From contig JAFMHL010000011.1 of NCBI GenBank assembly GCA_017854535.1, positions 1 to 64,000 of the forward strand: a stretch of DNA of 64,000 nucleotides, given 5' to 3'. The translations under genes and the position numbers were made by a program. Under the pieces are notes generated by a model. That model was not told the DNA's origin, did no database searches, and was given only the letters and a program-made list of their open reading frames with translations. Shown piece by piece: positions 27,074-36,452 of the stretch (positions are counted from its first letter, which is position 1; each line of letters starts with the position of its first letter). This DNA comes from Nitratireductor sp. Lineage in GTDB: Bacteria > Pseudomonadota > Alphaproteobacteria > Rhizobiales > Rhizobiaceae.

Positions 27074-27682
27074 CTAAAGTTCCTGAATGGGAATAGATTT
27101 TGGGCGCAGTTCTTCAGGTAGGTCATTGCGTTCCTTTAGCCAGGGATGAATTGTGACAGCTTTATGCAGGGAACGAAGTGCTGCCTCATGCCGGTTTAAC
27201 AATCGCAATACATGATACATACCGGATAGAGAACCGAAGTGCCTTGGTTCCAATTCAATGGCCCTTTCAAGGTCATTGAGGGATCCCTCCAGATTGCCCC
27301 GTAAAAATCTGGCGAAGCCGCGTTGGTTCCAACCTTCTGGATACTCCGGTGCCTCTCTGACTACTTCATCGAATAAATCTTCTGCCCATGCAAGGTCAAA
27401 CTCGCGCCGCTTTTCCATTCCCCGGGTGAGTTTATCCCTGATTTCATCAGAGGGTGCCTCGGCAGTCCAATGTTCCCATATCTGAAACTCCACCTTGCGT
27501 GCCTCTGTTTCATTGGTCGCGGAAGCAAGTTTCTTAAAAAGCAGATCTTCTTGCTGGTCTTGAGCAGTTTCGGCAAGAACTGGCGTTACAGCGATAATCT
27601 GCTCATGGGAAATGCCTGTGGCGATAATAAGGAACACCAGTTTCGATTTTAGATTTAACAAAATAGAATTTGACCAGACCAT
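27074..27682 (-). CDS. Tetratricopeptide repeat protein, probably exported
   Basis: A 202-residue protein with an N-terminal hydrophobic stretch (LVFLIIATGISHEQIIAV, about residues 15-32, ending near VLAETA) that may be a signal peptide, followed by two to three TPR-like helix pairs: FDLAWAEDLFDEVVREAPEY, PEGWNQRGFARFLRGNLEGS and SGMYHVLRLLNRHEAALRS. TPRs mediate protein contacts; the partner is not known. It is convergent with the BCCT gene. Confidence 0.75.
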   Translation of the reverse strand: MVWSNSILLNLKSKLVFLIIATGISHEQIIAVTPVLAETAQDQQEDLLFKKLASATNETEARKVEFQIWEHWTAEAPSDEIRDKLTRGMEKRREFDLAWAEDLFDEVVREAPEYPEGWNQRGFARFLRGNLEGSLNDLERAIELEPRHFGSLSGMYHVLRLLNRHEAALRSLHKAVTIHPWLKERNDLPEELRPKSIPIQEL

Positions 27683-27738
27683 TTTCGTATTACAAAGGTC
27701 TGTGCGACTTCAGTCAATGGCAAGATAAAAACATTGGA

Positions 27739-28233
27739 TCAAATTTTTGTGGGTAGCAAAGAGTGTTTCCAGGCGTCTACCAATGCCTTGGCATCTATAT
27801 TGCCATTTGGAAAATTCAGAACATTTTTTGGAATGACTGTTGATGCATGTTTTGATTTTGTCCAGATATGTCTGACGGGTTGAAGTTTTCGCATCGCAGC
27901 AATCGAGCCGCCTTTGATACTCACGATTTTACCAAAAACTGGATCGGGCGAATTACTTTCATGCCAAAGCCGCGTTCCGCAATCAGGACAAAAGTGGCAA
28001 TCCATTCTTCCTCCACTGGCCGTATCGCGAGACCAGGTTTTGACGTTACCGGAATAGTTGAACGCTGATCTTTCAACCCAAACTAACAGGCCAAAAGCGC
28101 TTGCTGACTGGCTTTGGCATTCGGTGCAATGACAGGCGTAAAAGGTGAGGGGCAGTTTGGAAATGCTGAACTTAGCTTGCCCACATTGGCATTGGCAGAT
28201 AATTGGCAGACTAAGCGGGCTTTGCGAATTCAT
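27739..28233 (-). CDS. GFA family (CENP-V/glutathione-dependent formaldehyde-activating-like) protein
   Basis: A 164-residue zinc-binding protein with the family cysteine pattern: CQC near residues 13-17, CHCTEC at 34-39, and FCPDCGTRLW near 97-106. The fold carries two zinc ions, one structural and one catalytic, in the enzyme that joins formaldehyde and glutathione, but most homologues have unproven activity. It lies alone, divergent from yebC. Confidence 0.85.
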   Translation of the reverse strand: MNSQSPLSLPIICQCQCGQAKFSISKLPLTFYACHCTECQSQSASAFGLLVWVERSAFNYSGNVKTWSRDTASGGRMDCHFCPDCGTRLWHESNSPDPVFGKIVSIKGGSIAAMRKLQPVRHIWTKSKHASTVIPKNVLNFPNGNIDAKALVDAWKHSLLPTKI

Positions 28234-28353
28234 CGACCAGGTATTTCCGTTTATATTTAGATAAGCGCAGCGCTGGACGCGGCCTGCTTTCTTGGTCTAT
28301 ATGCAGCATGAAATTTCCGACAATGCAATTGCATATAGCTGAAGAGGTGCGCC

Positions 28354-29109
28354 GTGGCAGGCCATTCCAAATTTAAGAACATCATGCACAGAAAAGGCAG
28401 AGCGGACGCAGCGCGTTCCAAACTGTTTTCTCGTCTTTCCAAAGAGATCACCGTTGCGGTGAAAATGGGTGCGGGCACAACGGACCCGGATATGAATCCA
28501 AGACTTCGCCTGGCTATTCAAAATGCCAAGGGCCAATCTATGCCCAAGGACAATATCCAGCGGGCTATCGGAAAAGGTGTTGGCGGCGAGGGCGATGATT
28601 ATAAAGAGATCCGCTATGAGGGCTATGGCCCGGGCGGAGTTGCGGTGATCGTTGAAGCTTTGACGGATAATCTTAACCGATCAGCGTCTAACATTCGTGC
28701 AGCTTTTACCAAGTCCGGTGGTGCGCTTGGAGAAACTGGTTCCGTTTCCTTCATGTTCGACCGAAAAGGCGAGATCGTTTACAAGTTTGATGCTGGCAGT
28801 GAAGACACTGTTATGGAAGCGGCAATCGAAGCGGGTGCTGATGATGTTGAAAGCGATGAGGAAGAAGGTCACACCATTCTTTGCGAATTTGAAGATATTG
28901 GTGAAGTTTCCAAAGCGCTTGAAGCTACATTAGGTGAAGCGGAGAGTGTGAATATTATCTGGAAGCCTCAGAACCAGACACCCGTTGGAGAAGACAAAGC
29001 ACCGCAATTGATGCGTTTGATTGATACGCTTGAAGATGATGATGATGTGCAAAACGTTTTTGCTAATTATGATATTTCAGATGAAATCATGGCGAAGCTT
29101 GAAGTATAA
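28354..29109 (+). CDS. YebC/PmpR family protein
   Basis: A 251-residue protein beginning [14 protein letters not shown] with the conserved [23 protein letters not shown] (about residues 54-66) and [11 protein letters not shown] segments of the family. Homologues are described as transcription regulators and, more recently, as ribosome-associated factors that relieve stalling at proline stretches. The start is GTG with GAGG upstream. Normally near ruvC in this order; here it is about 5 kb away. Confidence 0.93.
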   Translation: MAGHSKFKNIMHRKGRADAARSKLFSRLSKEITVAVKMGAGTTDPDMNPRLRLAIQNAKGQSMPKDNIQRAIGKGVGGEGDDYKEIRYEGYGPGGVAVIVEALTDNLNRSASNIRAAFTKSGGALGETGSVSFMFDRKGEIVYKFDAGSEDTVMEAAIEAGADDVESDEEEGHTILCEFEDIGEVSKALEATLGEAESVNIIWKPQNQTPVGEDKAPQLMRLIDTLEDDDDVQNVFANYDISDEIMAKLEV

Positions 29110-29156
29110 TTGATCTTCGAAACATAAAAGTGTTTCGGTAATGCCAATAAAGAAAG

Positions 29157-30089
29157 ATGGGTAGAAACATGCGTAACCCGTCTTTTGCATTTACTGCTTT
29201 CGCTGGCCTTCTATTCTTCGGTTTTGTGTGGGGGTCCACCCAGCCGCTAACCAAAATCGCTGTGTCTACAGGCTATCTCCCTTTTGGACTGATTTTCTGG
29301 CAATTGGCAATTGCAGTGGTTTTAATCGGCCCAGTATTGTTGGCAAATAACATCAAAGTGCCGTTTGACCGTAAGCACTTATTGTATTTTGCCGGTGTAG
29401 CCCTTTTTGGAACATTGGTTCCCAATTCTTTTTCCTATCTTGCTGCGGCCAAATTACCCGCCGGGATCATGGCTCTGGTAGTTTCTACGGTACCGATTTT
29501 CTCGCTTGTTATTGCCTTGGGTGTCGGCAATGAGCGGTTTTTATTGAGCCGAACCGCCGGTATTTTTCTTGGTGTAGCAGCGATGATGATGATTGCTTTG
29601 CCGGAAGCCAGCCTGCCTGTCGCTGGGCAGGGCTTTTGGGTGCTGGTCGCGCTGATTGCGCCATTTTGCTATGGTGTCGAGGGTAATTTTGTAGCCAAGT
29701 TGGTGCCCCCAAATTTAAACCCGATGGCTGCATTGTGGGCTGCCTCGTTGTTGGGGTTAACTGTCGTCACCCCGCTTGCATTGGCAACAAATCAGTTCAT
29801 CAATCCTATGGTTCCTTGGGGGGCTGCGGAATGGGCGCTGTTCGTTTCGTCGATTTCTCATGCCATCGCCTACTCAGGCTTCATGTGGTTGATTGGATAT
29901 GCGGGCATCGTTTTCACCACACAAATTGCCTATGTTGTAACGATTGCGGCAATTGTTATTGCAATTGTGTTTCTTGGAGAAACCTATTCAGGCTGGGTAT
30001 GGCTGGCGATTGGCCTGATGTTGAGTGGGCTTTTGTTGGTGCAGCCCGTAGGAAAGTTGCCAGAACTCGATGAGACTGAAGAGGCTTAA
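29157..30089 (+). CDS. EamA/DMT superfamily transporter
   Basis: A 310-residue membrane protein with about ten hydrophobic helices in two homologous EamA halves (first half ending near residue 145, second beginning with FWVLVALIAPFCYGVEGNFV). These carriers export amino acids, metabolites or drugs; the substrate is unknown. Start at 29157 or 29169 cannot be separated because the ribosome sites are weak. Its TAA overlaps by four bases with the restored reading frame of the convergent TauE/SafE pseudogene. Confidence 0.88.
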   Translation: MGRNMRNPSFAFTAFAGLLFFGFVWGSTQPLTKIAVSTGYLPFGLIFWQLAIAVVLIGPVLLANNIKVPFDRKHLLYFAGVALFGTLVPNSFSYLAAAKLPAGIMALVVSTVPIFSLVIALGVGNERFLLSRTAGIFLGVAAMMMIALPEASLPVAGQGFWVLVALIAPFCYGVEGNFVAKLVPPNLNPMAALWAASLLGLTVVTPLALATNQFINPMVPWGAAEWALFVSSISHAIAYSGFMWLIGYAGIVFTTQIAYVVTIAAIVIAIVFLGETYSGWVWLAIGLMLSGLLLVQPVGKLPELDETEEA

Positions 30090-30853
30090 CTTCGCAGAAA
30101 AGCGTCGAGAAGTGGTAGCGGTGTGACCGCTGAAATCAGAATGATCAAAAAAGCAATGTTGCGGTAAAGACGTTCACTTGCTCCTTTGAAAACGTTCATC
30201 CCAATCCAAATTCCAAGCTAATAACCGGGCATGCCTACAAGGCCAAACGCAACATTGCTCCATGTGAAAACATCAGCAAATAGATAACCCATGATGATCA
30301 AAAAATCGGTTATGAACAGATACCAAATCATATTGGCGCGCACCGTCGCTGCGCTTGCCTTTCCTGCCAGCCAGTAAATCAAGACGGCGGGTCCTGGCAA
30401 CGCTGCGGCAGCTCCCATGAAGCCGCCAAGACCACCTATGGAAAACGATATCGGTTTTCCTCGCGGGCCATTATAGCGCCAGCCGGACCAAAGAACCGAG
30501 ATTGCAATAAAGATACTGATGGAAATGAACCAGCGTAAATAGATTGGGTCGCTACTGGTCAGAAACCAAACTCCAAGCGGCACCATAATCGCATACCCGA
30601 TAACGACTGGTAATACTTCTCTCCAGACTACGTGATACCTTGCCGGCCAGACGATCAATAAAGTTGGGATGGTGTCCAAAACGGCAATCATCGCCAAAGC
30701 GATTTTTGGTGTAAAAAGTGCACTTGCAGTGGGTCCTATGATCATGCCTGATCCGAAGCCGGAAAATCCGCGTATGATCCCTGAAGCAAAGACAATCGCT
30801 ATTACGATTTGCGCCAATGGGTTTTGAAGATGGGCTAGCATAAGGTCGATCAT
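30086..30853 (-). pseudogene. TauE/SafE (TSUP) permease interrupted by an in-frame TAG
   Basis: The 211 codons from the ATG at 30853 encode the first part of a TSUP permease (RGFSGFGSGMIIGP near residues 28-41, GFMGAAAALPGPAVLIYWL near 144-162). A TAG at 30218-30220 stops it after GLVGMPGY, but the same frame continues for 43 codons as LGIWIGMNVFKGASERLYRN..., the normal family C-terminus, before a TAA at 30086. A single substitution explains this. TSUP proteins export sulfite or organosulfonates; the truncated protein lacks its last helix or two. It may be a pseudogene, a recently truncated gene or a sequencing error. Confidence 0.7.
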
Positions 30854-30957
30854 GCATTTAGCCTATTTGGTTTTGCACATGCTGCGATAATGCCAGTTGG
30901 TGATTATCTCATTGGCCAGTTTGTTTTTCATGCCAGTTAAGTCTGATGGGGTGAAAC

Positions 30958-32232
30958 TTAATGCGTTCCAAGCTGCGCAAGGGTTTTCACCAGATGCTGT
31001 TTTTCTTGGTGGTTTGTTGAAAGGGATATTGCTTTCAGCAAGGATTGCTTCGCCTCTTCAAACTTTCCAATGCGTTTGAGAAAGTCGGCCTTAGCAACAT
31101 GAAACGGCTGGTACGTATTCAATTCGCCTTCAAGCGGATGAAGCCAGTTCAGCGCCTCTTCACAGGAACTATGATTGGAAAGGGCATAGGCTTGATTGAG
31201 ACGGATTACCGGAGAAGGCTCTAGTGCATAAAGAAGATCATATAATGCGAGAATTTGGCCCCAATCTGTTTTGAACCAAGCCTCGGCTTCTGCGTGACAA
31301 GCACTAATGGCCGCTTGTAATTGGTAGGGGCCGATGGCGCCTTTTGTCAGTACTTTTTCCAGAATAACTTTGCCTGCTTTTATGTTTTCTCTGTTCCATT
31401 TTGACCGGTCTTGTTTCTCAAGCGATACAAAATTTCCTGTGTCATCAAGACGTGATGGGCGGCGCGAATCATGGAGTAGGATTAATGCATGAAGGCCTTG
31501 CGCTTCTGTTTGGTTTTGCATGAGTGATGCAATCAGGGCAGAAAGTCGGAGCGCTTCGTCGCATAGTTCACTTCGAATAAGCTCATCTCTATGGGAGCTG
31601 GAATACCCTTCATTGTAAATGAGGTAGATCACATCAAGAACGGACCGTAGTCGATCTGCCAGAATTTCTTTTTTTGGAATCTCATAGGGAATTCCAGCAA
31701 GGGCAATTTTCTTTTTTGCTCTTGTAAGGCGCGCTGCCATGGCTTCTGTCTTATCCAAAAAAGCACTGGCAATTTCTTGTGTCGTCAATCCGCCAATGGT
31801 TCTTAGTGTGAGCGCGATGCGTGATTTTTCTTCGATTGAGGGATGACAACAGGTAAAGATCATCTCCAGACGTTTGTCAGGAATATCTGAAGCAGATGTT
31901 TCAAGATGGTCCTTGGCGGCATCTAATGCATCTAATTCCATCAGATATGTGATTTCTTTTTCCTTTCCTGAAAAGTTTTTTACACGCCGCAAGCGGTCGA
32001 TAGCTTTTCGTCTGGCTGTTTGAATGAGCCAAGCAGGTGGAGAATTAGGTAAGCCGTTTTTACCCCAGTGTTGCAATGCAGATTCAACTGCATCTTGAAG
32101 GCTATCCTCGGCGAGTTGAAGATCTCCGAGTGTCTTGGTCAGTGAGGCCAGAATGCGGCCCCATTCTTTACGAACGGTGGTTTCAATTTCCGATCGTGCT
32201 TTTTTTGAATGAGGCAGCGGTTCTGATTTCAT
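30958..32232 (-). CDS. ECF42-type sigma factor with C-terminal extension (DUF6596/TPR)
   Basis: A 424-residue extracytoplasmic-function sigma factor. Region sigma2 spans about residues 20-85 (LAEDSLQDAVESAL, PPAWLIQTARRKAIDRLRR), sigma4 about 110-175 (LTLRTIGGLTTQEIASAF), and a long helical C-terminal part with YNEGYSSS, LHDSRRPSR and TPR-like repeats marks the ECF42 group, where the extension controls activity. These lack an anti-sigma factor and are encoded with YCII/DGPF proteins, as here. The ATG overlaps the MAPEG stop as ATGA. It probably drives its own operon. Confidence 0.88.
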   Translation of the reverse strand: MKSEPLPHSKKARSEIETTVRKEWGRILASLTKTLGDLQLAEDSLQDAVESALQHWGKNGLPNSPPAWLIQTARRKAIDRLRRVKNFSGKEKEITYLMELDALDAAKDHLETSASDIPDKRLEMIFTCCHPSIEEKSRIALTLRTIGGLTTQEIASAFLDKTEAMAARLTRAKKKIALAGIPYEIPKKEILADRLRSVLDVIYLIYNEGYSSSHRDELIRSELCDEALRLSALIASLMQNQTEAQGLHALILLHDSRRPSRLDDTGNFVSLEKQDRSKWNRENIKAGKVILEKVLTKGAIGPYQLQAAISACHAEAEAWFKTDWGQILALYDLLYALEPSPVIRLNQAYALSNHSSCEEALNWLHPLEGELNTYQPFHVAKADFLKRIGKFEEAKQSLLKAISLSTNHQEKQHLVKTLAQLGTH

Positions 32233-32672
32233 GCAATAAATGCGTAAGTTGCAAGTACCGCAAGGATTACATTAGCAAGAAGTCCAAGAACATAGGTGAA
32301 GGTTCTGATGCCGCCACCGACTTTGCCAACACCGTTGTAATAGACTGCCCAATAAGCCAACCGCAAAACGACATGGATTATGGCAAGCCAGTTTACAATT
32401 GCCGCACCAACTCCAGCAATGATTGCAAGCAAGACACTTGCGCTGAATACAGAAAAATTTTCAACGGAGTTTGCGTAGGTACGAATTGTACGGAAAGAGA
32501 GTTTGGTATGATCACCTTTAAGAGGCATTCCTGGGGTTTCTTCGCCTTTGCCCAAGCCCAGCACACCGGCCAGAAAACTCTGAACAAGAATAGCGAGACA
32601 TAAAATTGCCAGGGCAACCAGAGCAGGTTGATAAGCAGCAAGTTGGGGCAGTGTTTCAAGTAGAGATTGCAT
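32229..32672 (-). CDS. MAPEG family membrane protein
   Basis: A 147-residue protein with four membrane helices and the MAPEG pattern FRTIRTYANSVENFSVFSAS, matching the conserved RaqxNxxE region (eicosanoid and glutathione metabolism family). The bacterial role is unknown. It sits between the YCII/DGPF gene and the ECF42 sigma gene, overlapping the latter by four bases, so it belongs to that stress-response operon and is probably a target of the sigma factor. Confidence 0.85.
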   Translation of the reverse strand: MQSLLETLPQLAAYQPALVALAILCLAILVQSFLAGVLGLGKGEETPGMPLKGDHTKLSFRTIRTYANSVENFSVFSASVLLAIIAGVGAAIVNWLAIIHVVLRLAYWAVYYNGVGKVGGGIRTFTYVLGLLANVILAVLATYAFIA

Positions 32673-32777
32673 GTTGGTTACCTCATATTTTTACAAATGA
32701 AATTGATGACAATGCTGCAACCCTGCCTGCAGCACGGAATAAAACTCAATTCGCAGGCAAGCAGGGTCGGGTTTGTA

Positions 32778-33128
32778 TTACTCCCAAACCACTACTGGTC
32801 GAACTTCAATACGGCCATAGCTGGCTGTTGGTATCATCGCGGCGCAAGCAAGCGCATCATCCAGATCTTTGCAGTCCAACAGATAATATCCACCAAGAGT
32901 TTCCTTAGTTTCAGCGAAAGGACCATCCATAGTTTGGGTCTTGCCATTGCGCACTGATACAGTTGTTGCGGTTGATCCCGATTGCAAAGCATCGCCAGAC
33001 ACTAACTTGCCTTCTTTTTTCATTCTTTCGGTGAAGGCTTGATATCCTGCCATAAAGGGTCCGAATTCTGCAGTGCCTGGTTGAGGATCTGCAGCTTCAT
33101 TGGAATAAATCACAAGCATATATTGCAT
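32778..33128 (-). CDS. YCII-related DGPF-domain protein
   Basis: A 116-residue protein starting MQYMLVIYSNE with the diagnostic MDGPFAETKE at about residues 67-76 and LGGYYLLDC after it. DGPF proteins belong to the YCII ferredoxin-like fold and are the constant partners of ECF41/ECF42 sigma factors; their biochemical role is not known. AAGGAA lies seven bases before the ATG at 33128; a longer frame to 33242 runs through the promoter. First gene of the operon. Confidence 0.88.
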   Translation of the reverse strand: MQYMLVIYSNEAADPQPGTAEFGPFMAGYQAFTERMKKEGKLVSGDALQSGSTATTVSVRNGKTQTMDGPFAETKETLGGYYLLDCKDLDDALACAAMIPTASYGRIEVRPVVVWE

Positions 33129-33175
33129 GGTATTTTCCTTTTCTGTTCTGGGGGCGTTTTTGCCCTTCCAACCTA

Positions 33176-33204
33176 GAGACGAATGGCGTTCATTGAATTC
33201 GACA
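33176..33204 (-). promoter_or_regulatory. Candidate ECF42-dependent promoter
   Basis: On the minus strand TGTCGA (33199-33204) is followed after 17 bases by CGTCTC (33176-33181), about 50 bases upstream of the YCII start. TGTCGA with CGTC at this spacing agrees with the motif I recall for ECF42 sigma factors. This would make the operon self-activating. Inference. Confidence 0.55.
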
Positions 33205-33257
33205 AACAATTTAAAAAAAGAGTGTGCCAAGCTAAATTTCATTCCACAAGGCGCTTT

Positions 33258-33272
33258 GTTTCTGTTTTGTTC
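33258..33272 (+). promoter_or_regulatory. LexA-like box upstream of ruvC
   Basis: GTTT, seven bases, GTTC: one mismatch from the alphaproteobacterial SOS box GTTC-N7-GTTC, 45 bases before the ruvC start. SOS control of the ruv genes is common, so this is plausible but the region is T-rich. Confidence 0.35.
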
Positions 33273-33316
33273 ACATTTTCAGTGCATGTTTGCCAAAAAC
33301 TTGCTAGGAAAACGTC

Positions 33317-33835
33317 ATGACAGGCACGATTCGTATCATTGGGATTGATCCCGGACTTCGCAATTGCGGCTGGGGCGTGATTGACGTTGCGGGCAATTCC
33401 CTCCGGTTTGTTGCTTCTGGAACGGTAAAATCTGATGCGAAGCTGGATCTGGCTTCACGGCTTTGTCAGTTGCATGATGGTTTGGCTGGAATTGTTCATG
33501 AACAAATGCCTGTTGAGGCTGCTGTTGAAAATACCTTTGTGAATAAAGATGGCGCAGCTACATTGAAACTGGGTCAAGCGCGGGGTGTCTGCCTGCTGGT
33601 TCCTGCATTGGCTGGGCTATTGGTTGTTGAATACGCACCTAATCAGGTCAAGAAATCCGTGATTGGTGTGGGTCATGGAGACAAGAAGCAAATTCAGATG
33701 ATGGTCGGGCTTTTATTGCCCAAGGCAAAATTTGACAGTGAACATGCAGCAGATGCTCTTGCCATTGCGATTTGCCATGCCCATCATCGGGGCGCTGCTG
33801 CTCTTAAAAAGCGCTTGGCAAAACATCTGGCTTGA
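33317..33835 (+). CDS. ruvC: Holliday junction resolvase RuvC
   Basis: A 172-residue endonuclease that cuts Holliday junctions within the RuvABC complex. Acidic active-site residues are visible in [12 protein letters not shown] (D near residue 9), [11 protein letters not shown] (E near 70) and [14 protein letters not shown] (D near 146). The nucleotide-binding basic loop [12 protein letters not shown] is present. Length is normal. It starts the ruvC-DUF3445-ruvA-ruvB group. Confidence 0.95.
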   Translation: MTGTIRIIGIDPGLRNCGWGVIDVAGNSLRFVASGTVKSDAKLDLASRLCQLHDGLAGIVHEQMPVEAAVENTFVNKDGAATLKLGQARGVCLLVPALAGLLVVEYAPNQVKKSVIGVGHGDKKQIQMMVGLLLPKAKFDSEHAADALAIAICHAHHRGAAALKKRLAKHLA

Positions 33836-33847
33836 GCGGATAGCGCT

Positions 33848-34735
33848 ATGAAACATATTCCCTTTGACGGTTCGCATCCTTTGTTCAAAATCGGGTTAGT
33901 GCCATTGGACCCTGCCGACTGGATAGAGGTGGATGAGCATCTGGATTTTTATCTTGATGAAAAAGCGCGCTTGAAAACGCTCTATGGCGACAAGGTTTTT
34001 GCCGCGGAAGCTGGAACTGAACAGGCGCAGCAAGAAGCGCTGGATTTGCTCGCGGCTCATTTGAAAAAACATCACCAAAATACTCATAGCGAAGAAACTG
34101 AGGTGTTCAAAGCTGGGGACCATCACATTGATTTAAATGCTGCCTTGCCGCCATTAGAAATAGCTTCGCAACTGGTTCAAGAAGATCTGCTTCTCATGCG
34201 CAAAGGCGTGAATGGCTGGCGGTTGGTTGCGGCTTCCCTTTGCTTTCCTTCAAGCTGGAGCCTTTTGGAAAAATTTTCAAAAACTTTGGATGAGATTCAC
34301 AAACCGGTTCCCGACTTTGGGCCCGGGTCTCGCAACGCGGAAATGATCTTTCGTATCTTCGATAATTTAAAAACCGAGCAATCCGTAAGGCGTTTCAACT
34401 GGTCGGTTTATTCTGACAATGAGTTGTTTCATGATGATCGCGCTGCCGAGCATTTGAAAAAGGGCGCATTGGGCGCTGGGGCATTTATGCGCGTTGAACA
34501 TCAGACCTTACGAAAATTACCTGTGTCTGGCGATATATTGTTTACAGTTCGTATTCATATTGATCCGCTGGCCGCAATTGCAAAACAGGACAATCGCGCT
34601 GATATTTGTGCCGGATTTGTTGCTTCCCTTGAGGTGCTGGATGCTGCACAACTGGCCTATAAGGGTTTGACCCAAGAGCGCGACAGGTTGATTGCCGCGC
34701 TTCGCAAGATCGGCGAAATGGAAGAGACACCATGA
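33848..34735 (+). CDS. DUF3445 / heme-dependent oxidative N-demethylase-like protein
   Basis: A 295-residue protein with the DUF3445 pattern: [26 protein letters not shown] (about residues 132-145), [19 protein letters not shown] and [21 protein letters not shown] near 216-236. Characterised members are heme subunits that demethylate dimethylamine oxidatively. The gene lies 12 bases after ruvC and overlaps ruvA by ATGA, so it is translated from the ruv mRNA; whether it acts in DNA repair or just shares the operon is unknown. Confidence 0.82.
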   Translation: MKHIPFDGSHPLFKIGLVPLDPADWIEVDEHLDFYLDEKARLKTLYGDKVFAAEAGTEQAQQEALDLLAAHLKKHHQNTHSEETEVFKAGDHHIDLNAALPPLEIASQLVQEDLLLMRKGVNGWRLVAASLCFPSSWSLLEKFSKTLDEIHKPVPDFGPGSRNAEMIFRIFDNLKTEQSVRRFNWSVYSDNELFHDDRAAEHLKKGALGAGAFMRVEHQTLRKLPVSGDILFTVRIHIDPLAAIAKQDNRADICAGFVASLEVLDAAQLAYKGLTQERDRLIAALRKIGEMEETP

Positions 34736-35349
34736 TAGGCAAACTTAAAGGCGTTGTGGATTCGATTGGCGAAGACCATGTGGTGATCGATGTGCAAGGC
34801 GTTGGCTATGTGGCCCATTGTTCAGCGCGCACGCTTGGCACTCTTCCGCAAGTGGGGGAGGCGATCACGATGATCATCGAGACCCATGTGCGCGAAGACA
34901 TGATCAAACTTTTTGGCTTTAAGGACGAGTTGGAGCGGGACTGGTTCAAGCTGTTGCAATCGGTTCAGGGAGTAGGTGCAAAAGTGGCGCTTGCTATTCA
35001 GGCGACCCTCTCGCCATCAGACATCGCCTCGGCCATTGCGCTGCAAGACAAGAGCATGGTGTCGCGCGCTCCCGGCGTTGGTCCTAAAGTTGCTCAACGA
35101 ATTGTCAGCGAATTGAAAGACAAAGCGCCTAAATTTTCAGGCGCTGCGGCAGCGGAAATCAGCCTGCAAAGTGATATCGGTTCCGGACATGCAAATTCAG
35201 CCGTTATGGATGCGGTTTCAGCGTTGACCAATCTTGGCTATTCCTCTCAACAGGCATCAGGCGCTGTTTCCAAAGTCTCGAAAAATGCAGGCGAAGATGC
35301 TGATAGCGCCAAACTCATCAGACTGGGTTTGAAGGAGTTGGCGGGATGA
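34732..35349 (+). CDS. ruvA: Holliday junction branch migration protein RuvA
   Basis: A 205-residue junction-binding protein that loads RuvB. The N-terminal [20 protein letters not shown] barrel, the helix-hairpin-helix segments [12 protein letters not shown] (about residues 77-88) and [12 protein letters not shown] (about 113-124), and the C-terminal RuvB-binding domain with ALTNLGYSS are all present. Its ATG overlaps the upstream stop, indicating translational coupling. Confidence 0.96.
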   Translation: MIGKLKGVVDSIGEDHVVIDVQGVGYVAHCSARTLGTLPQVGEAITMIIETHVREDMIKLFGFKDELERDWFKLLQSVQGVGAKVALAIQATLSPSDIASAIALQDKSMVSRAPGVGPKVAQRIVSELKDKAPKFSGAAAAEISLQSDIGSGHANSAVMDAVSALTNLGYSSQQASGAVSKVSKNAGEDADSAKLIRLGLKELAG

Positions 35350-35387
35350 GACTTGGCAGTAATCCATATATGAGGCATGGCTAAACC

Positions 35388-36452
35388 ATGAATGACATGA
35401 ATCCCTCAGAACGCATCATAGACGGTGAGAAAAAAGGCGAAGACGAGATCGTCGACCTTGAGACTTCTTTGCGTCCGCAATCGCTTGACGAATTTACCGG
35501 CCAAAAGCAGGCGCGGGAAAATCTGAAGGTTTTCATCGAGGCTGCAAAAGGGCGCGGCGAAGCGCTGGACCATGTGTTGTTTGTCGGCCCGCCCGGATTG
35601 GGCAAGACGACCTTGGCGCAGATCATGGCGAAGGAACTTGGCGTTAATTTCCGCTCTACCTCCGGTCCTGTGATCGCTAAGGCAGGTGATCTTGCAGCTT
35701 TGCTTACCAATCTTGAAGACCGCGATGTCTTGTTCATCGATGAGATCCATCGTTTGTCTCCGGCGGTCGAAGAAATTTTATATCCTGCCATGGAAGATTA
35801 TCAGCTTGACCTGATCATCGGTGAAGGACCTGCCGCGCGTTCTGTGAAAATCGAACTGGCGAAGTTTACGTTGGTTGCGGCGACCACGCGTCTTGGGCTT
35901 TTGACCACTCCCTTGAGAGATCGGTTTGGCATTCCCGTTAGGCTGAATTTTTATACGGACGAAGAATTGCTTCAGATCGTCAAGCGCGGTGCGCGGATAA
36001 TGCAGCTTGCCATGAGTGAAGACGGGGCAAAAGAAGTTGCCAAGCGTTCTCGGGGCACGCCGCGCATTGCCGGACGGCTGTTGCGCCGTGTACGCGATTT
36101 TGCCGATGTGGCCGGAGCAGAAATTGTTGACGCGAAAATTGCCGATGCGGCCCTAACCCGACTGGAAGTGGATAGCCGCGGGCTTGACCAGTTGGATGGA
36201 CGCTATCTAAACCAGATCGCCCGCAATTTTGGCGGCGGACCCGTGGGGATTGAGACCATCGCCGCAGCTCTATCAGAACCACGCGATGCCATAGAAGACA
36301 TTATCGAACCTTATTTGATCCAGCAGGGTTTTATTCAGCGCACCCCGCGCGGGCGCATTCTCACGGCCAATGCCTGGAAACATCTCGGCCTCACCGCACC
36401 CACAGGCATGACCGCCGCTCAGATCGGGATGTTTGATGAGGGGGAAGACTAA
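35388..36452 (+). CDS. ruvB: Holliday junction branch migration helicase RuvB
   Basis: A 354-residue AAA+ motor that drives branch migration. It shows [11 protein letters not shown] at the N-terminus, Walker [10 protein letters not shown] (about residues 66-74), Walker [11 protein letters not shown] (about 116-125), sensor I AATTRLG and the C-terminal winged helix ending [19 protein letters not shown] at 35388 and 35397 are both possible. The TAA overlaps the convergent MOSC gene by four bases. Confidence 0.97.
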   Translation: MNDMNPSERIIDGEKKGEDEIVDLETSLRPQSLDEFTGQKQARENLKVFIEAAKGRGEALDHVLFVGPPGLGKTTLAQIMAKELGVNFRSTSGPVIAKAGDLAALLTNLEDRDVLFIDEIHRLSPAVEEILYPAMEDYQLDLIIGEGPAARSVKIELAKFTLVAATTRLGLLTTPLRDRFGIPVRLNFYTDEELLQIVKRGARIMQLAMSEDGAKEVAKRSRGTPRIAGRLLRRVRDFADVAGAEIVDAKIADAALTRLEVDSRGLDQLDGRYLNQIARNFGGGPVGIETIAAALSEPRDAIEDIIEPYLIQQGFIQRTPRGRILTANAWKHLGLTAPTGMTAAQIGMFDEGED

